DNA of 64,000 bases from Thermicanus aegyptius DSM 12793 (GTDB lineage: Bacteria > Bacillota > Bacilli > Thermicanales > Thermicanaceae), in contig NZ_KI783301.1 in NCBI RefSeq assembly GCF_000510645.1, positions 1,432,705 to 1,496,704 of the forward strand, in the 5' to 3' direction. The notes beneath the pieces were generated by a model, which was not told the DNA's origin, did no database searches, and saw only the letters and a program-made list of their open reading frames with translations. Shown one piece after another: positions 47,590-56,714 of the stretch. Within the stretch, counting starts at the first letter, position 1, and every line of letters starts with the position of its first letter. Made by a program: the position numbers and the translations under genes.

Positions 47590-48939
47590 TTGCGTCACTG
47601 GAAAGAGATTCCCCTGTGGAACGATGTGGCGGAAGAAGAATGGAACGATTGGATGTGGCAGCTGACGCATACGATCAGAAAGGTGGAGGATTTAAAGCAG
47701 GTCGTCAACCTTACTCCGGATGAGGAGGAAGGGGTGCGCATCTCGACGATGACCATTCCTCTCAATATTACGCCCTATTATGCTTCTCTGATGGATCCGG
47801 ATGATCCCACCGATCCGATCCGCATGCAGTCGGTGCCCATCTCCCATGAATTGCTACGCACTCCCTATGACATGCCCGACCCACTTCTTGAAGATACCGA
47901 CTCGCCGGTTCCGGGGATTACCCACCGCTATCCCGACCGGGTTCTCTTCCTCATCACCAATCAGTGTTCCATGTATTGTCGTTACTGCACTCGGCGCCGT
48001 TTCTCCGGCCAAATTGGGCTAGGCGTCTCCCGGCAGCAGATGGATCGGGGAATCGCCTATATCCGGGAGCATCCGGAGATCCGCGATGTTCTCTTATCGG
48101 GCGGGGATGCCCTTTTGGTGAATGACCACATCCTGGAGTATTTGCTGAAAAATCTCCGCGCCATCCCTCATGTGGAGATCATCCGCATCGGGACCCGGGC
48201 TCCGGTGGTCTTCCCCCAGCGGATCACGGAAAACCTCGCTTCCATCTTGAAAAAATATCATCCGATCTGGCTCAACACCCATTTCAACCATCCGAAGGAG
48301 ATTACCAAGGAGGCGGCGGAAGCCTGCGATCGGCTTTCCATGGCAGGGATCCCGTTAGGGAACCAGTCGGTCATCTTGGCCGGCATAAACGATGACCCTT
48401 ACATCATGAAAAATCTGATGCATGAGCTGGTAAAGATCCGGGTTCGCCCCTATTACATTTATCAATGCGATCTTTCGGAAGGAATCGGTCATTTTCGTGC
48501 TCCTATCTCCAAAGGATTGGAGATCATCGAATTCCTTCGAGGGCATACCAGCGGTTATGCGGTCCCCACTTTCGTGGTGGATGCTCCGGGAGGAGGCGGA
48601 AAAATCCCCTTATCTCCCACCTATATCCTCTCCCAAAGCCCTACGAAAACGGTTCTTCGCAACTTCGAAGGGGTGATCACCTCTTATCCGGAGCCGGAAT
48701 TTTATAAACCGACGAAAAAGTATTATAAAGAAGAGATTTACCGGAAGGGAAAAGAGAGACACGCGGTGGGGATCGCATCGATTCTCCGGGATGAACGGAT
48801 CAATCTGGAGCCGGGGGTGTTAGACCGGAAAGAACGACGCACCGGGATGGGATTAAAGACAAAATCGATGGATATCTTGGCCCAAGAGGCGGAAGAGCGG
48901 GCGGAACGGGCGAAATCGGGCGCCCCTTCCGTTCGCTGA
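47590..48939 (+). CDS. kamA: L-lysine 2,3-aminomutase
   Basis: Radical SAM and PLP enzyme converting L-lysine to L-beta-lysine. About 449 aa. The SAM/Fe-S motif is CSMYCRYC near residue 125, and the PLP-lysine motif PGGGGK precedes IPLSPTYILS. N-terminal HWKEIPLWNDV opens the family. A TTG at 47590 has GGAGG at the right distance, while an ATG at 47584 directly abuts that site; either may be used. The product feeds the kamDE mutase. Confidence 0.93.
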   Translation: MRHWKEIPLWNDVAEEEWNDWMWQLTHTIRKVEDLKQVVNLTPDEEEGVRISTMTIPLNITPYYASLMDPDDPTDPIRMQSVPISHELLRTPYDMPDPLLEDTDSPVPGITHRYPDRVLFLITNQCSMYCRYCTRRRFSGQIGLGVSRQQMDRGIAYIREHPEIRDVLLSGGDALLVNDHILEYLLKNLRAIPHVEIIRIGTRAPVVFPQRITENLASILKKYHPIWLNTHFNHPKEITKEAAEACDRLSMAGIPLGNQSVILAGINDDPYIMKNLMHELVKIRVRPYYIYQCDLSEGIGHFRAPISKGLEIIEFLRGHTSGYAVPTFVVDAPGGGGKIPLSPTYILSQSPTKTVLRNFEGVITSYPEPEFYKPTKKYYKEEIYRKGKERHAVGIASILRDERINLEPGVLDRKERRTGMGLKTKSMDILAQEAEERAERAKSGAPSVR

Positions 48940-49033
48940 GGGAGTTACCGGGCAAAAAGGGTTTTTGGGAAAATCGTCTGGGTTCGGTGAGTGGGCAGGG
49001 AACCCAGGTTTTCGGGCAAAAAAGGTTGAGGAA

Positions 49034-50089
49034 ATGGGGTTGGTGCTGCGAATGAGGATCTCGGAAAGTTTCCCACCCGGGATACGAACGGTAAGCATCA
49101 TCGGAATGAGCAAAAATGCCGGAAAGACCACTCTCTTTAATCAATTGCTGCAGGAATATGGGGAGGGAAAGCGGGTCGTCGGCTTGGTGAGCGCAGGAGT
49201 GGACGGGGAGAAGTTTGATGTTTGGAATGCATTGCCGAAACCGGCCGTTCTCCCCCATCCCGGGAGTTTGGTGGCGACCAGTAAACAAGCGATCGAAGAA
49301 GCGGAAGCTCGGTTCGAGATCATCGAAAAGGTGAAGGATTCTTCGATCGGCCAGGAGGTTCTCCTGGCTAGGACCCTACGGAGCGGGGCGGTAAAATTGA
49401 TCGGCAATCCTTCACGACGGGATTTGCGGCGTGTGCTTCAAGCCTTCCGAACCTATCGGACGGAGGTGAACCTGATCGACGGCGCCTATAACCGCATCGC
49501 TTCCGCCGACCCTTCCTTCACCGACGGAATGTTGCTCGTCGCCGGCGCTTCATACCATCCCTCTCTCCCTCTCCTCCTCGATCATTTGCGGGACCTAATC
49601 TTTCAGTTTACCCTGCCTTCCCTTACTCCCGGACCCTGGATCGCGTCGGCTCTTCCTGATCTGGAAAGGGGGAATGCCGTCTTTCTCCCGTCTCCTGAAG
49701 CAGAACCCCTGGCGCTGGATTATCCTTTTCGCGGAGACTGGGTTAGGCAATCGCTGAAGGGAACGGGAAAGAGGGAAGGGGCTTATCTCTTCCTGCCGGG
49801 GGCCTGTACTCCTTCGGTCCTGGATCAAATCATGGAGATGAGCCTTCTGCCCCACCTTGTACTCTTCGATCCCACGAAATGGTTCGTTAGGGGGGGAAAG
49901 GGGGCCGCCTATTTACAACGGGGAGGAAAGATCGCGGTTCTTCGTCCTGTACGTCTATTGGGCATCGGGGTAAATCCCTTTTCCCCCGACGGCTATACGT
50001 GGGATGGGGAAGAGATGCTGGTCCGGGTGAAGGAGTTAAGCCGGACGACGCCTGTCTTCGATGTCGTTCGGGGACGTCTGGAGAAGTAA
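49034..50089 (+). CDS. kamB: KamB-like P-loop protein of the lysine fermentation operon
   Basis: About 351 aa. Walker A-like GMSKNAGKTT opens the protein (TVSIIGMSKNAGKTTLFNQL), followed by VGLVSAGVDGE. No other enzyme domain is recognised. Position between kamA and kamD matches the KamB family; KamB/KamC have been proposed to reactivate the B12-dependent mutase. The usual MutS-like KamC gene is not present next to it. ATG 49034 is chosen with GAGG ahead; the reading frame is open further upstream. Function is inferred from family context. Confidence 0.72.
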   Translation: MGLVLRMRISESFPPGIRTVSIIGMSKNAGKTTLFNQLLQEYGEGKRVVGLVSAGVDGEKFDVWNALPKPAVLPHPGSLVATSKQAIEEAEARFEIIEKVKDSSIGQEVLLARTLRSGAVKLIGNPSRRDLRRVLQAFRTYRTEVNLIDGAYNRIASADPSFTDGMLLVAGASYHPSLPLLLDHLRDLIFQFTLPSLTPGPWIASALPDLERGNAVFLPSPEAEPLALDYPFRGDWVRQSLKGTGKREGAYLFLPGACTPSVLDQIMEMSLLPHLVLFDPTKWFVRGGKGAAYLQRGGKIAVLRPVRLLGIGVNPFSPDGYTWDGEEMLVRVKELSRTTPVFDVVRGRLEK

Positions 50090-50148
50090 TACGAAATAAT
50101 AAAGTTTATTCAAAGAGTTTAATCAATTTATAAGAAAAGGAGGAAAAG

Positions 50149-51777
50149 ATGGGAAAGTTAAATCTTGATCCGGAGATGATTCGTCGGGCCCGGCAGATCG
50201 CCGGGGAGGTGGCCGAGGAGCTGGACCGGTTTATCGGGGAGCGGACCACGGTCGCCATTGAGCGGACGGTGGTGCGGCTCATGGGAGTGGATGGGGTGGA
50301 TCAAGAGGGTGTTCCCCTTCCCAATCGGGTGGTAGATCAGATTGAAGCCGAAGGCGGACTGGGGTGGGGAGCGTATGGATGGCTGGCCAATGCGGTGCTC
50401 AGGCTGCATCTTACTCCCCAGGAGGCGGCGGAAAAGGTAGCGGGCGGGGAGCTTGATCTCTGCTCCCTTCCCCTTCTCTCCCGGGAAGCGTTGAGGGCGT
50501 CGGCGCCAGCTTTTACGTCTCCGGCATTGGAGCGGATCACGGCCAACCGTAAGATGAGGGAGAATCTGATTTCCCGTCTGGGGGAAGGCGAGAAGCCTTA
50601 CCTCTATGTGATTGTGGCGACGGGAGATATTTATGAGGATGTGATTCAAGCCAGATCCGCCGCCCGACAGGGGGCCGACATCATCGCCGTGATCCGCAGC
50701 ACAGGACAGAGTCTCCTCGACTATGTCCCCTACGGCGCCACTCGGGAAGGGTATGGGGGAACCTATGCCACCCAGGAAAATTTTCGCATCATGCGGAGCG
50801 CCCTGGATGAAGTGGGGGAAGAGTTGGGGCGGTATGTCCGCCTCTGCAATTACTCTTCCGGTTTATGCATGCCGGAGATCGCCGCCATGGGCGCATTGGA
50901 ACGACTTGATGTGATGTTGAACGATGCCCTGTACGGAATTCTCTTCCGGGATATTAATATGCAGCGAACGCTGATCGATCAGTATTTTTCCCGCATGATG
51001 AATGCCTATGCGGGAATTGTGATCAACACCGGGGAGGATAATTACCTCACCACCGCCGATGCCGTGGAGGCGGCCCACACCGTTCTTGCCTCTCAATTTT
51101 TGAACGAACAGCTGGCTTACCGATCCGGTTTAAAAGCCGAACAGTTGGGATTGGGCCATGCCTTCGAGATGGATCCGGATCTGGAAGACGGTTTTCTTCT
51201 CGAACTGGCCCAGGCGGAGATGGCAAGGGAGATCTTTCCGGATGCTCCCCTGAAATATATGCCTCCTACCAAGCATATGACGGGGAACATCTTTAAAGGG
51301 CATGTTCAGGATGCACTTTTTAACATGGTAAGCATTATGACGGGGCAAGGAATTCAATTATTGGGCATGATGACGGAGGCGATGCATACCCCCCATATTC
51401 ATGACCGCTATTTGGCCATCGAGAGCGCCTCATATATCTTTCGTAACGCCCGCCATCTGGCCGAGGAGATACGTTTTGCCCCGGGGGGACGGGTGGAAAG
51501 GCGGGCCCAGAAGGTTTTGGAGCAAGCGGTGAATACCTTGGAGCAGATCCGCCGCATCGGGCTCTTTGCCGCCTTGGAGCAGGGGATCTTCGCCGATGTG
51601 AAGCGCTCCTTCACAGGGGGACGGGGGCTTCGGGGAGTTGTGGAGAAGGAGGAAGGGTATCTTAATCCCTTCGAAGATGGGTTGCGGCAGGAACTAGGCT
51701 TGCCTCCCCGTGAGGTTGGGGGATCAAGGAGTTTGGATGATCGGCATCGGCCCCATGGAAGGGAGGGGAAAGGATGA
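50149..51777 (+). CDS. kamD: Lysine 5,6-aminomutase alpha subunit
   Basis: 542 aa, slightly long for the family. Together with kamE it converts beta-lysine (or D-lysine) to 3,5-diaminohexanoate using adenosylcobalamin and PLP. TIM-barrel strings include VRLMGVDGVDQEGVP, TREGYGGTYATQENFRIM and PPTKHMTGNIFKGHVQDA. ATG follows AAAGGAGG. The stop overlaps the kamE start. Confidence 0.93.
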   Translation: MGKLNLDPEMIRRARQIAGEVAEELDRFIGERTTVAIERTVVRLMGVDGVDQEGVPLPNRVVDQIEAEGGLGWGAYGWLANAVLRLHLTPQEAAEKVAGGELDLCSLPLLSREALRASAPAFTSPALERITANRKMRENLISRLGEGEKPYLYVIVATGDIYEDVIQARSAARQGADIIAVIRSTGQSLLDYVPYGATREGYGGTYATQENFRIMRSALDEVGEELGRYVRLCNYSSGLCMPEIAAMGALERLDVMLNDALYGILFRDINMQRTLIDQYFSRMMNAYAGIVINTGEDNYLTTADAVEAAHTVLASQFLNEQLAYRSGLKAEQLGLGHAFEMDPDLEDGFLLELAQAEMAREIFPDAPLKYMPPTKHMTGNIFKGHVQDALFNMVSIMTGQGIQLLGMMTEAMHTPHIHDRYLAIESASYIFRNARHLAEEIRFAPGGRVERRAQKVLEQAVNTLEQIRRIGLFAALEQGIFADVKRSFTGGRGLRGVVEKEEGYLNPFEDGLRQELGLPPREVGGSRSLDDRHRPHGREGKG

Positions 51778-52580
51778 TGCGGGGAAAGGGAGAGGGAATG
51801 GAGGCAGTGAGGGGATTTCATCCGGACTTGACAAACGTGAAGCCCTATGGAGATACCTATGGGGATGGAATGGTCCAGGTAAGCTTTAGTCTGCCTGTCC
51901 CTTTCGGGGAGGAAGGAAGGGAGGCGGCGCGGCAGCTCGCCCTGAAGATGGGGCTTTCGGAACCTCAGGTGTATCACGGAAAGGATTTGGGAGAGGGGTT
52001 CTCCTTTTATATCCTCTATGGGAAACTGATTCATACCGTCGATTATACGTCGATCACGGTGCAAAAGATTAACCGCCGTCGCTTGAGCAGGGAGGAGATT
52101 GATCGGTTCATCCGGGAGAAGATCGGGCGAAAAGTGGTGGTGATCGGCGCTTGCACGGGGACGGACGCCCACACGGTGGGCATTGACGCGATTATGAACA
52201 TGAAGGGGTATCACGGGGAGTATGGATTGGAACGATATGAGGAGATCGAAGCGATCAACCTGGGAAGCCAGGTGCCCAATGAAACGTTGATCGAGGTGGC
52301 CCGGGAGAAGAAGGCGGATGCTCTGCTCGTCTCCCAAGTGGTGACGCAAAAAGGGATCCATCTCCATAATCTGACCGAATTGATTGACCTCCTGGAGGCG
52401 GAAGGGATCCGGGACAAGATGCTTCTCATCTGCGGCGGCCCCCGCATCACCCATGAGATCGCTTTGGAATTGGGCTTTGATGCCGGTTTTGGTCTGGGAA
52501 CCCTGGCTCCTGATGTGGGGAGTTACATTGTGCAGGAGATGGTGGCCCGAAAAATGGAGAGGGGGATGTGGGAGGAATGA
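51774..52580 (+). CDS. kamE: Lysine 5,6-aminomutase beta subunit
   Basis: 268 aa. The C-terminal Rossmann domain binds cobalamin through the His in [11 protein letters not shown] (DxHxxG), and [18 protein letters not shown] is part of the same domain. The N-terminal region contains the PLP-side segment [17 protein letters not shown] at 51774 overlaps the kamD stop (ATGA); an internal ATG at 51798 is also possible. The stop overlaps the kal start. Confidence 0.92.
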   Translation: MMRGKGEGMEAVRGFHPDLTNVKPYGDTYGDGMVQVSFSLPVPFGEEGREAARQLALKMGLSEPQVYHGKDLGEGFSFYILYGKLIHTVDYTSITVQKINRRRLSREEIDRFIREKIGRKVVVIGACTGTDAHTVGIDAIMNMKGYHGEYGLERYEEIEAINLGSQVPNETLIEVAREKKADALLVSQVVTQKGIHLHNLTELIDLLEAEGIRDKMLLICGGPRITHEIALELGFDAGFGLGTLAPDVGSYIVQEMVARKMERGMWEE

Positions 52581-52963
52581 AAGGGATGATACGGGTGCGC
52601 ATGAGCTCTGAAGATGCCCATTATGGCGGAAACTTGGTGGACGGAGCGAGGATTCTCGCCCTTTTTGGCGATGTGGCGACGGAGCTCTTAATCCGGCGTG
52701 ATGGAGATGAAGGATTATTTGCCGCCTATTCCAGCATTGAATTTCTGGCGCCGGTTTATGGAGGCGATTATGTGGAGGCGGTGGGGGAAATAACCCGGGT
52801 GGGCAATACGTCGCGAACCATCTCCTTTGAAGCGTACAAGGTGATCCAGGGAAGCCGGGATCCGGACCACCCTTCCCGAGCGGAGGTGGTCGATCCTCCT
52901 CTCTTGGTATGCCGGGCGGTGGGAACCTGTGTGGTTCCGAAGGAAAAGCAAAGGAAGGGATAG
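52577..52963 (+). CDS. kal: 3-aminobutyryl-CoA ammonia lyase
   Basis: 128 aa hot-dog-fold protein that removes ammonia from 3-aminobutyryl-CoA to crotonyl-CoA. Strings [20 protein letters not shown] and [15 protein letters not shown] are typical. ATG 52577 follows GGGAGGA and overlaps the kamE stop as ATGA. The TAG stop lies within the stem of a downstream terminator. Confidence 0.86.
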   Translation: MKGMIRVRMSSEDAHYGGNLVDGARILALFGDVATELLIRRDGDEGLFAAYSSIEFLAPVYGGDYVEAVGEITRVGNTSRTISFEAYKVIQGSRDPDHPSRAEVVDPPLLVCRAVGTCVVPKEKQRKG

Positions 52964-52987
52964 GCATGGAGGGACCTATCCCTTTTT
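52955..52987 (+). terminator. Intrinsic terminator overlapping the kal stop codon
   Basis: AAGGGATAGG (52955-52964, includes the TAG stop) pairs perfectly with CCTATCCCTT (52975-52984) around a 10-nt loop, and the T-run extends to 52987. It lies between kal and kce, so kce expression may be attenuated or coupled to translation. Confidence 0.85.
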
Positions 52988-53094
52988 GCGGCATCACGGG
53001 CTGGCCATCCGCAATCATTGCCGGGAATCTTCCGTCCTTTATCGGGTGGAGGTTTCTATAGAGGAACCATTTAGATCAGAGGAGGAAATGAGAG

Positions 53095-53946
53095 ATGGAA
53101 CCGCTTATCATTACGGCCGCCTTAGTCGGCGCTGAGCTCACCCGGGAGGATACCCCCTATCTCCCCCTTACGCCCGAGGAGATTGCCGAAGAGGCGTACC
53201 GGGCCTATCAGGCAGGCGCGACAATCGTCCATGTTCACGCTCGCAAAGAAGATGGAAGCCCGTCCCAAGAGAAGAGAATTTATCGGGAGATCATCGAACG
53301 CATCTCGGCAAAGTGCGATATCATTATCCAGATCTCCACCGGGGGGGCGGTGGGAATGAGCGCTGAGGAGAGGGAAGAGCCTCTCTCCCTCGCGCCCGAG
53401 ATGGCCACTCTAACCACCGGAAGCGTTAATTTTGGCCGGGATGTTTTCCTGAATCCGCCGGCGATGATCGAGGAGTTCGCCGAGAAAATGGCGGCCTATG
53501 GTGTTCAACCGGAGTTCGAGATCTTCGATGTGGGCATGGTGGATAACGCGTTACGTCTGGTGCGAAAAGGGTGGATAAAGACTCATCTCCATTTTGATTT
53601 CGTCATGGGGGTTCCGGGAGGCATACCGGCGACGGCGAAGAATCTCCTTCATCTCATCGACCTGTTGCCGCAGGGAGCGACCTGGAGCGTGGCGGGCATC
53701 GGACGGCACCAGCTTCCCATGGCTCTATTGGGGATCACGTTGGGTGGTCATGTTCGGGTAGGGTTGGAGGACAATATTTATTATCGCAAAGGGGAATTGG
53801 CGACCTCCAACGCCCAATTGGTGGAGCGCGTCGCCCGCATCGCCCGGGAATTGGGGCGGGAGGTGGCTTCGCCGAAAGAAGCCCGCCGGTTGCTGCGGCT
53901 GGGAAAAAGGGAGAGCGGAGATTCGTCATCCATCGAGATTTCTTAA
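53095..53946 (+). CDS. kce: 3-keto-5-aminohexanoate cleavage enzyme
   Basis: 283 aa, BKACE family TIM barrel with zinc. It converts 3-keto-5-aminohexanoate and acetyl-CoA to acetoacetate and 3-aminobutyryl-CoA. Family marks are VHVHARKEDGSPSQ (Zn-binding His pair), ISTGGAVGMSAEER and NVRVGLEDN-like HVRVGLEDNIYY. ATG follows GAGGAGGAAATGAG. It sits 130 bp beyond the kal terminator; no separate promoter was seen. CoA-transferase genes for the acetoacetate product are not in the window. Confidence 0.92.
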   Translation: MEPLIITAALVGAELTREDTPYLPLTPEEIAEEAYRAYQAGATIVHVHARKEDGSPSQEKRIYREIIERISAKCDIIIQISTGGAVGMSAEEREEPLSLAPEMATLTTGSVNFGRDVFLNPPAMIEEFAEKMAAYGVQPEFEIFDVGMVDNALRLVRKGWIKTHLHFDFVMGVPGGIPATAKNLLHLIDLLPQGATWSVAGIGRHQLPMALLGITLGGHVRVGLEDNIYYRKGELATSNAQLVERVARIARELGREVASPKEARRLLRLGKRESGDSSSIEIS

Positions 53947-53992
53947 AGAACTGAAGCATTTCCACCAATCTTTTCAGTTCGTCATTTCTGAG

Positions 53993-54010
53993 GGGCATTT
54001 ATGCCCTTTC
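53993..54010 (+). terminator. Possible terminator after kce
   Basis: GGGCA (53993-53997), TTTA loop, TGCCC (54002-54006), then a T-rich tail. A second inverted repeat GAACTGAA/TTCAGTTC (53948-53955, 53973-53980) precedes it. Confidence 0.45.
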
Positions 54011-54126
54011 TTCCGTTTTACAAACGTATTTTCTCAAACTATCGCAAATCGAATCATGATTTGTTAAAATAAAGGCATGATCTACGAAAGGAAAGAGAAA
54101 GGGAGACTGGGGAGGGGAAAAAGGGA

Positions 54127-54630
54127 ATGCGCATCTTAGGGATCGATCCCGGTCTTGCCTTGGTCGGGTACGGGGTGATTGAGGTTCGGGATGGGAGACT
54201 CCGCCCGGTTCAATTCGGCAAGTTGGAAACGTCGAAAGAACTGAGCGTTCCTTCCCGATTGGAGAAGATTTACCGGGGGATGAAGGAAATCCTGCAGGAA
54301 TATAAACCGGATGAAGCGGCGGTGGAGAAGCTTTATTTCAATACGAACACGACCACCGCCATTGCCGTGGCGGAGGCCCGGGGGGTGATCCTCCTCGCCA
54401 GCGAGGAGGATCACATCCCTGTCTATGAATATACTCCCTTGCAGGTGAAGCAGACGGTGGTGGGATACGGGCAGGCGGAGAAGAGGCAGGTCCAGATGAT
54501 GATCCGTGTTCTTTTGGGGCTTAAGGAGGATCCGAAGCCTGATGATGTGGCCGATGCCTTAGGGATCGCCATTACCCATGCCCATTTTAGCCGATGGAAG
54601 AGGAAAGAAGGGAATGGGGACTTTGTTTGA
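54127..54630 (+). CDS. ruvC: Holliday junction resolvase RuvC
   Basis: 167 aa. Cuts Holliday junctions during recombinational repair. First catalytic Asp in LGIDPGLALVGYGVIE (Asp7), Glu in EKLYF, and the C-terminal Asp cluster in KPDDVADALGIAI. Start ATG at 54127 is preceded by GGGGAGGGG. Many Bacillus species lack ruvC and use RecU, so its presence next to ruvAB is of interest taxonomically. Its last codons overlap the ruvA start. Confidence 0.95.
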   Translation: MRILGIDPGLALVGYGVIEVRDGRLRPVQFGKLETSKELSVPSRLEKIYRGMKEILQEYKPDEAAVEKLYFNTNTTTAIAVAEARGVILLASEEDHIPVYEYTPLQVKQTVVGYGQAEKRQVQMMIRVLLGLKEDPKPDDVADALGIAITHAHFSRWKRKEGNGDFV

Positions 54631-55252
54631 ATACATAAAGGGAAAACTAACTTGGACGGATCGGGAATATGTGGTGGTGGAGGCGGGGGGGATCGGATAT
54701 TGCATTTTTACCGCAAATCCGGCAGCTGTGATCGCCCGTGAAGGGGAAGAGGTAACGCTTTACCTCCATCAGGTGATACGGGAAGATGCCCACTTGTTGT
54801 ACGGGTTCCCTTCTCGGGAAGAGCGGAGCATGTTTCGCCATCTCCTGGGAGTGAACGGGATCGGGCCGAAAGGAGCTCTTTCTATCCTTTCCAGTCTGTC
54901 ACCGCAACAAATCGCCCTCGCCATCGTCCAAGAAGATGTAAAACGTTTAAAGTCTCTCCCCGGCATTGGGCAAAAGACAGCCCAACGCCTCATCTTGGAT
55001 CTGAAGGACAAGCTGAAGGGAGGGGCAGGCGATATGGGGCCGGACGGCGGTCTTTCCGGTGCCCCTCCCGATGGGAATGGGGGCGGTTCCGTTAAGCTCA
55101 ATGAAGCCCTTGAAGCTCTCATGGTATTGGGATACCATGAATATGAAGTGTTGCCCTCCTTGCGGAAGTTATATCAGGCCTCTCCCGATTTGCCGACAGA
55201 GGAGTATATACGCCGAATTCTCGCCGAAGCGGATGGGGGAAGATCAAGGTAA
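54614..55252 (+). CDS. ruvA: Holliday junction branch-migration protein RuvA
   Basis: About 212 aa. Tetramer that binds four-way junctions and recruits RuvB. Starts MGTLFEYIKGKL, the conserved opening; helix-hairpin-helix motifs appear as LLGVNGIGPKGALSIL and LKSLPGIGQKTAQRLILDL. A Gly/Pro-rich linker precedes the RuvB-binding domain. ATG 54614 lies within the ruvC 3' end; earlier in-frame codons are not family-like. Confidence 0.95.
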   Translation: MGTLFEYIKGKLTWTDREYVVVEAGGIGYCIFTANPAAVIAREGEEVTLYLHQVIREDAHLLYGFPSREERSMFRHLLGVNGIGPKGALSILSSLSPQQIALAIVQEDVKRLKSLPGIGQKTAQRLILDLKDKLKGGAGDMGPDGGLSGAPPDGNGGGSVKLNEALEALMVLGYHEYEVLPSLRKLYQASPDLPTEEYIRRILAEADGGRSR

Positions 55253-55354
55253 GAAAGAGAACCGATCGTCCATGAACAGCCATGAACGTTGGACGGTGAG
55301 GGGCCCGTAAAGTAAGCCCTGTTTCCTTCGGTTTGAACCGGGGAACGGAATGGA

Positions 55355-56425
55355 GTGGACGATGTTGAAGTCGTGCCGTATCGTTGTGCTGCGAAGGCAG
55401 AATATGAGGTGAAGGAGGATGCGCCTGTGGAGGAAGGGATTGTTACCGCCCAGTATACGCCGGAGGATATGGAAGAGTTTAGTCTACGTCCTCGTTATCT
55501 CTCCGAATATATCGGACAGCGTCAGGTGAAGGAGAATCTCCGCATCTTCATCGAAGCGGCGAAGATGAGGAAAGAACCCCTGGACCATGTTCTCCTTTAC
55601 GGCCCTCCCGGGTTAGGGAAGACCACCCTCTCCCAGATCATCGCCAATGAGATGGGGGCGAAAATCAGGGTTACCTCCGGTCCCGCCATCGAACGGGCGG
55701 GGGATTTGGCGGCGATCCTCACCAATCTCCAAGAGGGAGATATTCTCTTCATCGATGAAATTCATCGCCTCCATAAGGCGGTGGAGGAGGTATTATACCC
55801 CAGCATGGAGGATTTCTGCCTCGATATCGTCATCGGGAAGGGACCTGCCGCCCGTTCCCTCCGTCTCGATTTACCCCGCTTTACCTTGGTCGGGGCGACG
55901 ACCCGGGCCGGTCTTCTCTCCTCCCCTCTCAGGGATCGCTTTGGAGTGGTACAAAGGTTGGAATATTATGAGGTGGAAGATCTCGTCCATATCATACTCC
56001 GGGCTGCGGAGATCCTGGATGTAGTGATCACCCAGGAAGGAGCCCGGGAGATTGCTTCCCGTTCCCGGGGGACCCCCCGCATCGCTAATCGCCTCTTGAA
56101 ACGGGTGCGTGATTTTGCCCAAGTGGAGGCGGAAGGGAAAATCACCCAAGAGGTGGCCCATGCCGCCCTGGAGAGACTCCAGGTGGACCGAAGGGGGCTT
56201 GACGCGGTTGATTATAAGATCTTAACGGCGGTTATGGATCTTTATAAGGGAGGGCCGGTTGGGCTTGAGACGTTGGCCGCTTCGATTGGCGAGGAGGCCC
56301 ATACGATTGAAGAGGTGAATGAACCCTATTTAATGCAGATCGGCTTTCTGCAGCGCACGCCCAGAGGGAGGGTCGCCTCCCCTCTTGCTTACCGTCACTT
56401 TGGAAAGGAGTATCCGAAGACATGA
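55355..56425 (+). CDS. ruvB: Holliday junction branch-migration ATPase RuvB
   Basis: 356 aa including an N-terminal extension of uncertain length. Hexameric AAA+ motor. Walker [10 protein letters not shown], Walker B IDEIHRLH, sensor 1 GATTRAGLL, sensor 2 in [13 protein letters not shown]-terminal winged helix ends with [17 protein letters not shown]. The start is uncertain: GTG 55355, or a GTG further in that would give a more usual N-terminus. A 102-bp gap with small hairpins separates it from ruvA. The stop overlaps the next start. Confidence 0.93.
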   Translation: MDDVEVVPYRCAAKAEYEVKEDAPVEEGIVTAQYTPEDMEEFSLRPRYLSEYIGQRQVKENLRIFIEAAKMRKEPLDHVLLYGPPGLGKTTLSQIIANEMGAKIRVTSGPAIERAGDLAAILTNLQEGDILFIDEIHRLHKAVEEVLYPSMEDFCLDIVIGKGPAARSLRLDLPRFTLVGATTRAGLLSSPLRDRFGVVQRLEYYEVEDLVHIILRAAEILDVVITQEGAREIASRSRGTPRIANRLLKRVRDFAQVEAEGKITQEVAHAALERLQVDRRGLDAVDYKILTAVMDLYKGGPVGLETLAASIGEEAHTIEEVNEPYLMQIGFLQRTPRGRVASPLAYRHFGKEYPKT

Positions 56426-56643
56426 ATCCTGTGTCGAAAGGGTTGATTTTCTTAGGTCTTCTCTTGATCCTGGTGGGGTTCATTTGGCAGTTTTGGGGGA
56501 AATGGCTCCCTTTAGGGAGGCTCCCGGGAGATATTGTCATTGAAAAGGAAAATTTTCGCTTTTATTTCCCGCTGGCGACCTCGATCTTGATTAGTCTCCT
56601 TCTTTCCCTCCTCTTCTATCTGTTTCGCCTCTTTCGAGGGTAA
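56422..56643 (+). CDS. DUF2905 small membrane protein
   Basis: 73 aa with two predicted membrane helices ([18 protein letters not shown] and [18 protein letters not shown]) flanking the conserved [20 protein letters not shown] loop. Function unknown. ATG overlaps the ruvB stop (ATGA). This placement is conserved in many Bacilli. Confidence 0.88.
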   Translation: MNPVSKGLIFLGLLLILVGFIWQFWGKWLPLGRLPGDIVIEKENFRFYFPLATSILISLLLSLLFYLFRLFRG

Positions 56644-56714
56644 GGGGAAATGGGGGTGTGTTCTGGTGAGGTGGAATCCGGGGGTTTTTACAAGAAAGGA
56701 GTTGGTTTTTCCCA

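Noticed and set aside
51408-53018. 536-codon minus-strand frame opposite kamD, kamE and kal
   Set aside because: Very long, but Pro/His-rich with no domain; the plus-strand genes are certain. Antisense artefact.
52990-53025. Possible second sigma-54 promoter before kce
   Set aside because: TGGC and TTGC are present but about 4 bases too far apart.
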